The notes under the pieces are model-generated. The model ran no database searches. It was given only the letters and a program-made list of their open reading frames with translations, and was not told the DNA's origin. Positions 29,949 to 39,434 of a stretch of 64,000 bases of DNA are shown one piece after another; within the stretch, counting starts at the first letter, position 1, and every line of letters begins with the position of its first letter. Source of the DNA: a virus; IMG/VR virus record IMGVR_UViG_3300044922_000290, positions 32,432 through 96,431 of that record; one strand, 5' to 3'. Position numbers and translations under genes: made by a program.

Positions 29949-31472
29949 ATGATTGAAAATTTTGGAACCCTCTCAAAACTAGGCCCTAAAAGTTACATTG
30001 GGCCTTTGAAAGTACCTCACTTGGGTGAACTAGGTGAGAAATTTGGCTACGATGTAGAAAAAATGGTCTATCGCAGATTGTTTCAATATCTACCTGCTGA
30101 TGATTATATCGCATTTATGCGTGAATTTCCAGTACATGCCTTAGACACTAGCAATGATTATTTCTTCTGGCGTCTTGGCGGTACTAATCAAAAGGTAGTA
30201 ACTCTACTTGACTGGTCTGACTTAGCAGGTGCTAAACCTTCTAAAGTAGGTCAAAATAACGCTCAATGGTATATGTACTTTGCTGAGCCTCTATTTAAGG
30301 TTGGTGATGTAGTTCTTGGTGATACACCTCTTGACTACAATATCATGGTTAAAGATTTTACAGAGGTTTCTAAAGACAAATATGAGTACCGTGTAGAACT
30401 TATTAATCAAGGTTCTCCTCTAATGTCTGTACCTGATTCAGAATTAACTGTAGGTTCAAACTGGTCTAAAGGCTGGCAATTGTCTCCTAACGAGCGTTCT
30501 TACCAAGGTACTGATTTTTATATGAATACCTTTGTTGAGCTTAAAGCCCCTACTTCATTGCACCGTATGCAATACAAAGTAGATGGTAACATGATTGAGC
30601 AAAACAAACCAATGCCTTTTGGTATGGTATTTAAAGATGATGCAGGTGCTAAAATCTCTGTAGGTGCTTATGTAAACTACTTTGATGCTCTTGCTATCCA
30701 TCAGTTTGAAATGCAAGCTGCCCGTGCTTTCATTCTTTCTCAAAAGAACTATGATAGCTCTGATATGGTTTATAACATTGACGAGAAAAACAAATGTGTT
30801 ATTAAATCATTCCCAGGTTTCTTCAAACAAATTGCTGCAACAAACACTATTCCTCAAAACTCTATTAACTTAGACCAAATAGTTGACATTGCACAAGACT
30901 TGAACTTGGCTTACAAATATGATGAGCAACTTTACCTAGTAATTGAAACAGGTTACTATGGTTACCAAGAAGCTTCTAAATGGCTAGAAAACCGTTCAAC
31001 TACTTACACTCCTAACTGGACTTTACATCGCATTCAAGAGAATGGTGATATGGGTGGTCAAGGTTTAACTTACCAAGGTGTATTCACTCGTTTCCGTTCT
31101 TACAATGGTGTAAACATTGAAATACGTTTCCGTAAGTTCTTTGATGATCCTGAATTGTGGAAACAAAAAGATCCTTCAGGCTTAGGTCTAGTATCTTCTC
31201 GCCACATGTTAATCCGTTCAGGTGTTAAAGCTGATGGTCAATTCCTAGGTGATAGTGGTATTAAACGTCTATCTGTGAAAGCTTACGAAGATGGTATCTT
31301 CCGTTACATTCCAGGTATGCGTAACCCATTCTCTCCAGGTGGTACAGGTTGGGCAGGTAAATCTTCTACAGTATCTCCTGAAGATGCTTATGAAGTACAT
31401 GGTATGATGTATAATGGTTGCGTTATCGAAGACCCAACTAAAATACTATTCTTGCCACGTAACGTAGCTTAA
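29949..31472 (+). CDS. major capsid protein
   Basis: A 507-residue HK97-fold shell protein of crAss-like type. Supporting it are position after the scaffold, size, and the end with M-M-Y-N-G-C-V-I-E-D-P-T-K-I-L-F, typical of the group. Codon use shifts to CGT, GGT, AAC and TTC, as in very strongly expressed genes. A purine-rich run (AACTAAAAAACAAAT) precedes the ATG. It is followed by a hairpin that probably stabilises or ends the message. Confidence 0.93.
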   Translation: MIENFGTLSKLGPKSYIGPLKVPHLGELGEKFGYDVEKMVYRRLFQYLPADDYIAFMREFPVHALDTSNDYFFWRLGGTNQKVVTLLDWSDLAGAKPSKVGQNNAQWYMYFAEPLFKVGDVVLGDTPLDYNIMVKDFTEVSKDKYEYRVELINQGSPLMSVPDSELTVGSNWSKGWQLSPNERSYQGTDFYMNTFVELKAPTSLHRMQYKVDGNMIEQNKPMPFGMVFKDDAGAKISVGAYVNYFDALAIHQFEMQAARAFILSQKNYDSSDMVYNIDEKNKCVIKSFPGFFKQIAATNTIPQNSINLDQIVDIAQDLNLAYKYDEQLYLVIETGYYGYQEASKWLENRSTTYTPNWTLHRIQENGDMGGQGLTYQGVFTRFRSYNGVNIEIRFRKFFDDPELWKQKDPSGLGLVSSRHMLIRSGVKADGQFLGDSGIKRLSVKAYEDGIFRYIPGMRNPFSPGGTGWAGKSSTVSPEDAYEVHGMMYNGCVIEDPTKILFLPRNVA

Positions 31473-31484
31473 ATTTAATTAAAC

Positions 31485-31532
31485 ATTTTGGGGCTAGTAT
31501 AAATTTCGTATATTAGCCCCAAAATTATTTTT
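31485..31532 (+). terminator. 17-bp hairpin with T-tract between capsid gene and next gene
   Basis: Arms 31485-31501 and 31509-31525 (core TTTTGGGGCTA/TAGCCCCAAAA) pair over 17 bases with one G-U wobble and a 7-base loop, followed by TATTTTT. It is a strong terminator, and it can also work on the other strand. The next ATG follows the T-tract directly, so transcripts that read through must start translation just past the hairpin. Confidence 0.85.
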
Positions 31533-32510
31533 ATGGAAAAAGAAACAAAAACAAAATCAGCTCCTGCTGATAAAACAGAAGGCATGTCATTTGAACAGAT
31601 TGTTGCAAATGGTCTTCACCCGTATCTTAAGCCTAAGAAGCTTAAAATTAAAGCTATCAATTCCTTGAAGTTTGAAGGTCAGACTATTTCTGAACTACCT
31701 CAAGGTTTTATGATGGACAATCAAACGTATAAACTTGATTTACCTATTGATGGTAAAACAGGTCAATTAGTAAAAGTATTTGATACTACTACTAAGCAAT
31801 TTGTACCTGAATACAATCAGGAAATGACTGAACTAGAGTTCTTTTCAAAAGAAAAGAATATGGATTTAGCTACAAATGCAAAGAACAATAACTTTTGGAA
31901 AGCTTATACAGACCCTGTTACTCGTGATTCACAAAGGGCTTTTACTCTAGACATTCCTAAGAATGGTATAGAACTAGACCTAACACGTGTAGAAGATTGT
32001 CTTAAAGCTAAGATTGCTTATGCAAACAGAAAGTATATTGCACCAAATTGGGAAGACAGGTTTGATCGTCCTACTTATAAGTTTGCCATAGTTGATGAAA
32101 ATCGTCAATTTGACAACAAGAAAGAATTGCTTGATAAACGTACTAAAGCAATACAGTTATACGCAACAGAATATGTAGGTCAAGAAAATAAACTACGTAA
32201 TTTTATTGTTGTACATAACCCGCTTAAGAAACTTAACAAAGCAACCTCTTTAGCTACACTAGAAACTTATGTAGGAGAACTGGCAACAGAAAAACCTGAT
32301 GAGTTCTTTAATGTACATAAAGATCCTTTCTTCTTACTAAAGACTAAGATTTATAAAGCTATTGAAGTTGGTTACATTCTTTATGCAACTAAAACTACCT
32401 ACAAAACAGTTAATGATGAACCACTAGGTACTATCATGGACATTATAGGTAAATGCAAAGAAGATGTAAACTTCCTTAATAGAATTGAAAAAGAAATACA
32501 AGATAAGTAG
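31533..32510 (+). CDS. conserved crAss-like head protein, 325 aa
   Basis: Located directly after the capsid gene, where Crassvirales carry a conserved structural protein. The first 20 residues are a lysine-rich disordered tail. Then come beta segments (L-K-I-K-A-I-N-S-L-K-F) and a helical second half with K-R-T-K-A-I-Q-L-Y-A-T-E-Y. No enzymatic motif. A head-auxiliary or assembly role is inferred from position. Confidence 0.65.
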   Translation: MEKETKTKSAPADKTEGMSFEQIVANGLHPYLKPKKLKIKAINSLKFEGQTISELPQGFMMDNQTYKLDLPIDGKTGQLVKVFDTTTKQFVPEYNQEMTELEFFSKEKNMDLATNAKNNNFWKAYTDPVTRDSQRAFTLDIPKNGIELDLTRVEDCLKAKIAYANRKYIAPNWEDRFDRPTYKFAIVDENRQFDNKKELLDKRTKAIQLYATEYVGQENKLRNFIVVHNPLKKLNKATSLATLETYVGELATEKPDEFFNVHKDPFFLLKTKIYKAIEVGYILYATKTTYKTVNDEPLGTIMDIIGKCKEDVNFLNRIEKEIQDK

Positions 32511-32513
32511 AGC

Positions 32514-33347
32514 ATGACAGCAAACGAGTGGAGAGATATTTTTGTAGTTGAATACGAAAAGATAACATCTAATGGAGCACCAGACATTGAGGATGCACAG
32601 TTATCCATTCTCTTCACCAACGCTCAGTTGCACTTTGTTCAAACTCGTATAAGCACACTCAATCTAAAGAAAGAAGGCTTAGAGGAAACAGAGGTAAGAA
32701 TGCAGGGGTTATCAGGGTTAATAACTGATTCTGATGACCCCTTTAATTCTATAGGCACTACAACAGTATCTTCAGAACAACAAGGTGTATTTTCTAATTA
32801 CAATCTGCAAGGAACATTCTGGGATTTACCTCAGAACTTTATGTATGCCATATATGAAGATGTAACTATTGATAAAATAGATTGCTCAACAAATGACTAT
32901 GGAATACTTACAGTAGATGTAGTAAGGCATGATGAGATAAAAAGAAACTCTGTAAATCCTTTTAAAAGACCTTATTGGAATGGTAATGAAGGTACAGCAT
33001 GGAGAGTAGCCTATCAAAGGAATAACTCTGCATATGGAGCTTCTACTACTACCAACCCAACTTACAATCCATTAGTAACAGATGGTTATTCATTCCTTGT
33101 AGGACAAACTCCAAAGAGGCATGAACTAATAACTAATGGACAATTTACTATTACTGATTACAAACTTAGGTTTCTTAAGATACCTAAACAAATAGTTGTA
33201 GATATTACCAATCCTACACTACAAAGAAATTGTGAGCTAGATTACTCTACTCACTTGGCAATAATTGGTATTGCAGTTGATATGGCTAAAGAAGCCTTGA
33301 ATCAACCAAATACACAAATTATTCCAAATATGCAACAAGTTGAATAA
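32514..33347 (+). CDS. ring (head-tail connector) protein, 277 aa
   Basis: The end (L-R-F-L-K-I-P-K-Q-I-V-V-D-I, then C-E-L-D-Y-S-T-H-L-A-I-I-G-I-A-V-D-M-A) is the pattern of ring or adaptor proteins stacked under the portal in Bacteroidota podoviruses. N-terminal helix with E-W-R-D-I-F. It starts three bases after the previous gene. Confidence 0.7.
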   Translation: MTANEWRDIFVVEYEKITSNGAPDIEDAQLSILFTNAQLHFVQTRISTLNLKKEGLEETEVRMQGLSGLITDSDDPFNSIGTTTVSSEQQGVFSNYNLQGTFWDLPQNFMYAIYEDVTIDKIDCSTNDYGILTVDVVRHDEIKRNSVNPFKRPYWNGNEGTAWRVAYQRNNSAYGASTTTNPTYNPLVTDGYSFLVGQTPKRHELITNGQFTITDYKLRFLKIPKQIVVDITNPTLQRNCELDYSTHLAIIGIAVDMAKEALNQPNTQIIPNMQQVE

Positions 33348-33379
33348 TTTTAAGTATAAAGGCTAAAACAAAACAAACA

Positions 33380-33934
33380 ATGAGCGTAACAATTACAGCC
33401 CAAGAAATAACAAGAGCAAATAACCCACAACCACTAGGTCAAACAGAATCTGGTATTGTGCGTGCAAATGTTTACAATGATGTAGTAACAGATTTAGGTA
33501 ATCTAGCTACAGCAGTAAATGATATATCAACCACAACAGGAACTGTAAAAGCTGATATAGTATCAGAATACACAGCAGGTTCAGGAGTAACTGTAGATTC
33601 AGTATTACTTAAAGATGGTTATGTATCTCCAACTAAAGCAGCTTACACACAAGGAACTAGCAAAACTACAGCAGTGCCTATTACTACACGTACAGGTACA
33701 ATAACTACATTTGCTCTTACAGATGCAGCTAATGCTTCTTTCTCTTTTGATGTAACTCTAACAGGGCTAGCAGCTACTAACGTACCTTTACTTACTGTAG
33801 ACCAAAATTCTTCTACAGGTTTTGCAGTAGCTTCAGCTAAAGCAGATACAAACAAAATTACTGTTACAGTAAAGAACGTAGATGCAAGTGCAGCTTTAAA
33901 CGCAGCAATTAAAATTCATTATACAATACTATAA
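33380..33934 (+). CDS. head-fibre-like trimeric protein, 184 aa
   Basis: Helical N-terminus, then Y-T-A-G-S-G-V-T-V-D-S-V-L-L-K-D-G, a short motif common in phage fibre and decoration proteins before a trimeric beta domain. The remaining two thirds is T/A-rich beta sequence. In crAss-like virions, head fibres decorate the capsid; this protein fits that place and size. Own A-rich leader and strong codons suggest high copy number. Confidence 0.62.
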   Translation: MSVTITAQEITRANNPQPLGQTESGIVRANVYNDVVTDLGNLATAVNDISTTTGTVKADIVSEYTAGSGVTVDSVLLKDGYVSPTKAAYTQGTSKTTAVPITTRTGTITTFALTDAANASFSFDVTLTGLAATNVPLLTVDQNSSTGFAVASAKADTNKITVTVKNVDASAALNAAIKIHYTIL

Positions 33935-33953
33935 CAATCTAAAAAAATAAAAA

Positions 33954-34364
33954 ATGAAAACTTTTTCAAGAACAATTGAATTAACAGAAGCCCAGATAGA
34001 AGGGCTAAACACAGGTTCTCCTGTACCTTTGACTTTACTAAGTGCTCCTGCAACAGGTAAAGCATTTGTAGTAACAGGCGCTCAACTTTGGAAAACAGCA
34101 GGTAATGCTGCAACAGTAGGTACAGGTGAAATTATCATATCTTATGGTAGTGACACTAATGGTGTACTGCAATTCTCTAACGTAGATGCTTCTACAGGTG
34201 CTCTAGGTAACAATGCTCAAGACCGTATTCAAATAGCTTCTCATTTAAGTAATGCTGTAGCTGCAAATGGTGCAACAGTATCTATTTCAGCTAATGCAGC
34301 TATTGCTTGTGCAACAGGTACTACAGCTAAAATTAAACTAGACTGCCAACTAATTGACTTATAA
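33954..34364 (+). CDS. head decoration-like protein, 136 aa
   Basis: An A/T/G-rich beta protein with a helical start (E-L-T-E-A-Q-I-E-G-L-N). Segments such as V-V-T-G-A-Q-L-W-K-T-A-G and T-A-K-I-K-L-D-C-Q-L-I look like a small jelly-roll. Codons match the capsid gene. A virion surface protein is the best guess. Confidence 0.58.
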   Translation: MKTFSRTIELTEAQIEGLNTGSPVPLTLLSAPATGKAFVVTGAQLWKTAGNAATVGTGEIIISYGSDTNGVLQFSNVDASTGALGNNAQDRIQIASHLSNAVAANGATVSISANAAIACATGTTAKIKLDCQLIDL

Positions 34365-34388
34365 TTAAAAATATAAAAATATAAAAAA

Positions 34389-35696
34389 ATGAAATCACAA
34401 AGTGTAATTAAAGACCAATTCAGGCTAATTGTAGCAAAAGACATTGCTCGTACAGCAACAGTTGGTGCATTAGCCTCTCCAACATCAGTAGCTGATGGTG
34501 AAGTAGTAGTAACAGATGCAGGTAATGTAATCTTAAGTTCTGGTACAGTAGTAGGTGTTGATCGTATTAAAATTGTACAAGGTCGTGGAGCCTCTAAACC
34601 TCTATTTGAAACAGCTACATTTGCTTTTGCAGATGTTTATCAGTACAAAGGCCAAGCTTTTGAAGATGCTCAACAACAAGTAACCTATCTAGGTTATGAT
34701 GCTGTAGCTAACGCAGGTTCAGTAGAAGTATTGAACAACAATGCTTATGCAATGACTATTACTTTCCAAGAAATTACTGTTCCTGGTTTGCAAGGTTCTT
34801 ATGTTCCTGTATCAGTATGGTATCAATCAGATGCTACAGCTACTCAAGCTAAAGTAGTAAATGGTTTGTACAACAACCTTGTTAGGCAACTAGCTAACTT
34901 TAACCTTCCTGTAATTCTTGCAGAACGTGTTTCTAGTGTTAACCCAGCTACAACAGTAACCCCAACTGCAACTGTATCTCAAGGTTCTAAAACAGTAACT
35001 ATGGTAGGCGGTACTACTGCTTTTGTAGCAGGAGATTACATTCGTTTTGGTGCGACTACAGCTGTTGCTTCCCCTGTATACAAAATAGTTTCTGAAACAG
35101 GCACTGGTGTTAATCTTGTACTAGACCAACCTTACCAAGCAGCTGATGCAACAGGTGTAACTGTATCTCAAATATCAGCAGCACAAATTGCAGCAGGTGA
35201 TATGGGTATCAAACTAACAGGTATTGAACAACCATTTGTACTTGACTCACGTCCTGTAGATAAAGTTCAATTCAATGTAGGTATCTCTAACTCACAAGGT
35301 GCAGCTAGCTCTACTACTGTAAGTACTACAGCTATTGCAACTTATGGTCATGGTACTTATGCTCTTATTACTACTCAACAAGCTGATAGCTCTCGTAATG
35401 CAGGTGATTTCTATGGTTATGCAATATACCCATACGACAAGCCTCTTACTACTACAGTAACAGGACAAGATTACTCTACTTTAAACATTGGCACTCGTGT
35501 AGGTCGTGGTTTAAATGGTGAACTTACTCCTAACAACTTTGTAGCTAACATTGAGATTGCTTGTGCTTTGGATGGTAACGTAGCTAATACTTTTGATACT
35601 AACATAGAAGGTCCTTCAGGTGTTGCTGATGTACTTGATGCTTTTATTGCTGGCCCAACTAACTCACCATTTACCCCTCAAATAGGTAACCTATAA
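34389..35696 (+). CDS. abundant virion beta protein, 435 aa
   Basis: Basic start (K-S-Q-S-V-I-K-D-Q-F-R-L), then repeated beta segments, including T-A-T-V-G-A-L-A-S-P-T-S-V-A-D-G-E-V. A middle immunoglobulin-like stretch follows (T-V-S-Q-G-S-K-T-V-T-M-V-G-G). The codon pattern shows strong expression, equal to the capsid protein. Its place among head decoration genes suggests an outer capsid or large auxiliary protein. A tail-tube role is less likely in a podovirus. Confidence 0.55.
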   Translation: MKSQSVIKDQFRLIVAKDIARTATVGALASPTSVADGEVVVTDAGNVILSSGTVVGVDRIKIVQGRGASKPLFETATFAFADVYQYKGQAFEDAQQQVTYLGYDAVANAGSVEVLNNNAYAMTITFQEITVPGLQGSYVPVSVWYQSDATATQAKVVNGLYNNLVRQLANFNLPVILAERVSSVNPATTVTPTATVSQGSKTVTMVGGTTAFVAGDYIRFGATTAVASPVYKIVSETGTGVNLVLDQPYQAADATGVTVSQISAAQIAAGDMGIKLTGIEQPFVLDSRPVDKVQFNVGISNSQGAASSTTVSTTAIATYGHGTYALITTQQADSSRNAGDFYGYAIYPYDKPLTTTVTGQDYSTLNIGTRVGRGLNGELTPNNFVANIEIACALDGNVANTFDTNIEGPSGVADVLDAFIAGPTNSPFTPQIGNL

Positions 35697-35697
35697 T

Positions 35698-36285
35698 ATG
35701 GCATATACTCCAAGCCTGAGTATATGTGAAAAGAATCACTGCTCAGACATACTTCTGACTGATTCAAGAGGTTTGTATGATTCTACCCTCAATCCAGATG
35801 GATGGAATGGGGGTAGTAATCCTACCAACTCAACTATTACTTCTGCTACAGTAAGTGTATTATTACCTAATACAACTACTGCTGTAGATTTAGATGTAAC
35901 TGCTTCAGTTACTTCTGCAACTATATTAAACTATCAAAGTATATTTAATTTAGGCACATACAGTGCTACTGACTTAGGTACTACAGGTAAACTACCTGAT
36001 GGTATTTATACTTTTACTTATACTATAGTAGATGGTAGTGATACATACACTTCATCTTATAAAACGTATTTATTTTGTCAAACACGTTGTTGTGTAGACA
36101 AATTGTTAGCAGAAATTCCTAATAGAATGACTGACCTAACATTTATTAATAATGTAGAAATGGCTAATGCCTTTTTACTATCTGCTTCTAAATCTGCCTT
36201 CTCTTGTGGAAAGTTTACAGAAACTCAAAAACTTGTGGAACAAGCTAAAAAGATTTGTAATTTTTATAATAAAACTTGTTGTTAA
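35698..36285 (+). CDS. virion appendage protein with C-terminal cysteines, 195 aa
   Basis: Residues 10-130 form a beta-sandwich with L-T-D-S-R-G-L-Y-D-S-T-L-N-P-D-G-W near the start, a layout seen in Bacteroidota phage structural proteins. The last 75 residues are helical and end K-T-C-C. Ten cysteines in total, mostly paired (C-Q-T-R-C-C). Metal binding or disulfides in the released virion are plausible. Confidence 0.6.
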   Translation: MAYTPSLSICEKNHCSDILLTDSRGLYDSTLNPDGWNGGSNPTNSTITSATVSVLLPNTTTAVDLDVTASVTSATILNYQSIFNLGTYSATDLGTTGKLPDGIYTFTYTIVDGSDTYTSSYKTYLFCQTRCCVDKLLAEIPNRMTDLTFINNVEMANAFLLSASKSAFSCGKFTETQKLVEQAKKICNFYNKTCC

Positions 36286-36286
36286 T

Positions 36287-37120
36287 ATGTGTTCAGGAAA
36301 TTGCAATTGTTCGTGTGACCAAGTAACTATACCTTCCATAGCAGGTGCTAATGGTGTAAATGGATTAAATGCCTTTACTGAAACTACAGCACAGTTTACA
36401 ATGCCTAATGTGGGCTCTAATGTAACTATTACTGTTAGCAATGTTTCTCCATTAACAGGCTTATGGGCAGTTCCTGGGCAAATAATTTTTGTTAAAAATG
36501 CAGGATACTTTGAAGTAGTATCAAATACAGCTACTACTATAACTATAACTAATCTTGGTTATACAGGTAATACAGCCCCAGGAACTCTTCTTATTACAGG
36601 ATTACCAGTATCTCCAGCAGGATTAGCTTCACAAGGAGGAATGCTGCAATTTAACTACTTTAATGCTACAGCAGGAACAGGCTCTTTTCAATTATTTAAT
36701 GGTAGCTCTCAGAATATAGCATATACAGATTATGTTTTATCCCAAAATGGAGATACAATAGAAATAGATGCTTTTATTTTTACCAATGCAGGAGGAAAAA
36801 GTAGTAACACTTCTTTTAGGTTTAGACTTGATGGTGTAGCTTTACTTACTACTCCAATAAGTATTATTTACCCAGAACTTACTAGAGAAACATTTAAAAT
36901 AAGAATAACAAGAGTTAGTAGTACAACTTTAATCTTTGAAGCAAAGCAATATCACGCACCTACTCCAACTACTACAGTATACGATTGGTCTTCAATAGGT
37001 ACAATATCTGTAGCAGATTTAGATAGCCCAGGTAACTATCCTTTAACAGTAGATTTTCAAGTAAATGCAGATTTAGCACATACGTTAGGTTGGCAATCAA
37101 TAACTTCAATTAAGAAATAA
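36287..37120 (+). CDS. tail-fibre-like protein with cysteine cluster, 277 aa
   Basis: The ATG giving M-C-S-G-N-C-N-C-S-C-D is chosen; the longer frame overlaps the previous gene in an unlikely way. After the cysteine cluster comes a short collagen-like G-A-N-G-V-N-G-L-N, then T-M-P-N-V-G-S-N-V-T-I-T-V and G-Y-F-E-V-V, typical of Bacteroidota phage fibre modules. The rest is a beta domain. It probably projects from the virion. Confidence 0.65.
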   Translation: MCSGNCNCSCDQVTIPSIAGANGVNGLNAFTETTAQFTMPNVGSNVTITVSNVSPLTGLWAVPGQIIFVKNAGYFEVVSNTATTITITNLGYTGNTAPGTLLITGLPVSPAGLASQGGMLQFNYFNATAGTGSFQLFNGSSQNIAYTDYVLSQNGDTIEIDAFIFTNAGGKSSNTSFRFRLDGVALLTTPISIIYPELTRETFKIRITRVSSTTLIFEAKQYHAPTPTTTVYDWSSIGTISVADLDSPGNYPLTVDFQVNADLAHTLGWQSITSIKK

Positions 37121-38865
37121 TGGCAGAGACACTAAACGCTCAATATATACAAATAAGTTTATCTGGAACAACAGAGTCTTTAGACCCTACTGATTTGTAC
37201 AACTATTATATATTGTATAATACTGGTACATTATCAGGGAATTATATACTACAAGCCACAAGTACTCCAACTAGTGACGTAAGGTTTTCTATTTCTAAAT
37301 TAGGAAGCATAGACTTAAATGGTTTTACTTTTACAGTATTTGGTAATACATTAACGCAAGCTCAAGCTAGCTCAGATTTACTTATTGAAGTTATATATGA
37401 TACTCAAAGTAATACTTGGCAAACTAACTTACAAGTTAATAATTTAGGTGTTCCTTCAATATATGAAGGGGTAGAAAGTACAGCTGTACCTACATCAGGT
37501 AGTACAGTTTTGTCTCCTGACATAAATAAGAAATGGCAAGAATTTACAGGTTCTCAAACACTTGTAGGTAATTATACTATTACAGGTACAGGTATTTCAA
37601 ATGGAGATGAGTTTTGGATTATATGGAACTCTACATTAGATCTTAATGGTAATACCTTATCTATATTTGGGCTTACTATACCTGAAGGAGATGCTATAGG
37701 TGGAAACTTTATAGTAGTAGCTAAATATGATGGCTCTGCTTGGGTTGCTAAGTTTATAGATGGGCATTATGCTATATGGGAAGAAGGCGCAGGAACTAAC
37801 TCTGTAAAAAGAATTGGTTCTAGTTCTACAGCAGCAGGAAATAATTCTTTAAACCTAAGCTCTCAATCAGGTTCTACTACAGCAGGAGATGGTGCTATAA
37901 ATATTGGTCACCAAGGTACTGCAAGCGGTATTAATGCTTTGACACAAGGTTTTGATACATCAGCTTCAGGAAGCCATTCAAGTGCTTTTGGTAATTTATC
38001 AGACGCAAGTGGTGTATGTTCTGTAGCTAGAGGGTATAATACAGTAGCTCAGGGTGATTACTCTGAAGCAAGTAACCACCAGTCTACTTCTGTAGAAGAC
38101 TACTCTATAGCAAAAGGGTTTATGTCAAAAGCTAAATGGTTAGGTTCAGAAACTATGTCAGCAGGTAATAATGCTAATAACATAAATAAACCTAATCAAA
38201 AAGTACATGCTTTTTTAAGAAAAATTACTACTAATGCAACTTTAACAGAATTATTTATTGATGGTAGTGCTTTACAAGTAGGACTTACTGCAAATTCTGT
38301 AATGCATGTTACAGGTAAAGTTACAGGTATTCAAACAGCAGGTTCAGCAGGTTCTGTAGGAGATACAAAATCTTGGGAATTTAGCTGTATACTAACAAAC
38401 ATTTCTGGGTTTACTGGTTTAAAAGCACTTGATGGAGAAGGTTCAGGAGTTATATATAAAGGAGCTTTAAGAAACATTCCAAACGTACATTTATCAGGTA
38501 CAGCAACTGCTGGAGCAGGTTCTACTATAACTTTAGATGGTGCAGCTCCTGCTGTTGATGGTTGGTTTAATAACGCTTATATAATTATAGTAAGTGGTAC
38601 AGGAGCAGGGCAAAGAGCTTTAATAAAAGGATTTGTAGGTTCTACATTAGTAGCTACTATAGATGGAACTTGGTCTGTAAATCCAGATGCTACTTCAGGT
38701 TATATAATTGAATCAGGATTAGGAGTAACTACAAATACTGATAATTGGGTAGTTTTTCCAGATGCAGATAGTGGAAACAATGCGTTTAAACTAGAAGTAC
38801 AAGGAGAAGCCAATAAAACAATATCTTGGCATGCAGTTTTAGAAATAAATGAAATCTGTTATTAA
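37120..38865 (+). CDS. tail fibre with YadA-like head repeats, 581 aa
   Basis: N-terminal 220 residues hold two similar beta modules, each with a D-L-N-G-x-T-x-x-x-F-G turn. Residues about 235-345 are repeats of the A-S-G-x-x-S-x-A-x-G type (for example S-A-S-G-S-H-S-S-A-F-G), the trimeric beta-roll of YadA-like adhesins. The C-terminal 230 residues form a beta domain that may bind a receptor. A trimeric adsorption fibre is the natural reading. Confidence 0.75.
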   Translation: MAETLNAQYIQISLSGTTESLDPTDLYNYYILYNTGTLSGNYILQATSTPTSDVRFSISKLGSIDLNGFTFTVFGNTLTQAQASSDLLIEVIYDTQSNTWQTNLQVNNLGVPSIYEGVESTAVPTSGSTVLSPDINKKWQEFTGSQTLVGNYTITGTGISNGDEFWIIWNSTLDLNGNTLSIFGLTIPEGDAIGGNFIVVAKYDGSAWVAKFIDGHYAIWEEGAGTNSVKRIGSSSTAAGNNSLNLSSQSGSTTAGDGAINIGHQGTASGINALTQGFDTSASGSHSSAFGNLSDASGVCSVARGYNTVAQGDYSEASNHQSTSVEDYSIAKGFMSKAKWLGSETMSAGNNANNINKPNQKVHAFLRKITTNATLTELFIDGSALQVGLTANSVMHVTGKVTGIQTAGSAGSVGDTKSWEFSCILTNISGFTGLKALDGEGSGVIYKGALRNIPNVHLSGTATAGAGSTITLDGAAPAVDGWFNNAYIIIVSGTGAGQRALIKGFVGSTLVATIDGTWSVNPDATSGYIIESGLGVTTNTDNWVVFPDADSGNNAFKLEVQGEANKTISWHAVLEINEICY

Positions 38866-39434
38866 TGACCACTACTTGTAAAAATATACATATCAATGAC
38901 ATACAGTGTAAGTTTGCTGATTTAGCATACAAACAATCACAGGCATTGTCTATTGGTAGAACATGTTTAGAGAGGGTTACAGCAATGAGAATAGTTGCTA
39001 GTTATCTTCCTTTACTTTATTGTTACAAGACATTTAACGCTACAGTTACATACGCATATAACTTTATTTTTACAAAGAACAATGATGATGCAGTAACTAT
39101 AGATATTACTATAGGTACAGAAACATTTTCATATAGTGGTACAGGTCAAAGATTTGAAATAACAAATTACTTTTTACAAGATATACTAGCAAATACTACT
39201 TATGCGTTTGAAGGATTTACCCATCAAGGAGCATTGTATATTTATAGTTACGATACTTCTCTTGGTTTTGGTACTACTACAACTGTAACAGAATCTGAAG
39301 ATATTACTGTAACTACAAATATGGAAGATTCGTATGAACATATATTAGATATATGGAATTGCATAACGCAAGAACAAGTATGTGCAATTATTAATCACGC
39401 TAAAAAACTAACAGGAGAATGCAATTGCAGCTAG
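38865..39434 (+). CDS. virion protein with terminal cysteines, 189 aa
   Basis: Begins with a helical segment (L-A-Y-K-Q-S-Q-A-L-S-I-G-R), passes to beta strands with I-D-I-T-I-G-T-E-T-F-S-Y-S-G, and ends G-E-C-N-C-S. It has cysteines at both termini like its neighbours at 35.7 and 36.3 kb. Unknown family; co-located with fibres, so an adaptor joining them is possible. Confidence 0.58.
   Translation: MTTTCKNIHINDIQCKFADLAYKQSQALSIGRTCLERVTAMRIVASYLPLLYCYKTFNATVTYAYNFIFTKNNDDAVTIDITIGTETFSYSGTGQRFEITNYFLQDILANTTYAFEGFTHQGALYIYSYDTSLGFGTTTTVTESEDITVTTNMEDSYEHILDIWNCITQEQVCAIINHAKKLTGECNCS

Noticed and set aside
37800-38120. Tandem DNA repeat in the YadA-like fibre
   Set aside because: The periodicity is in the protein only; the DNA copies are too diverged to be a tandem repeat.
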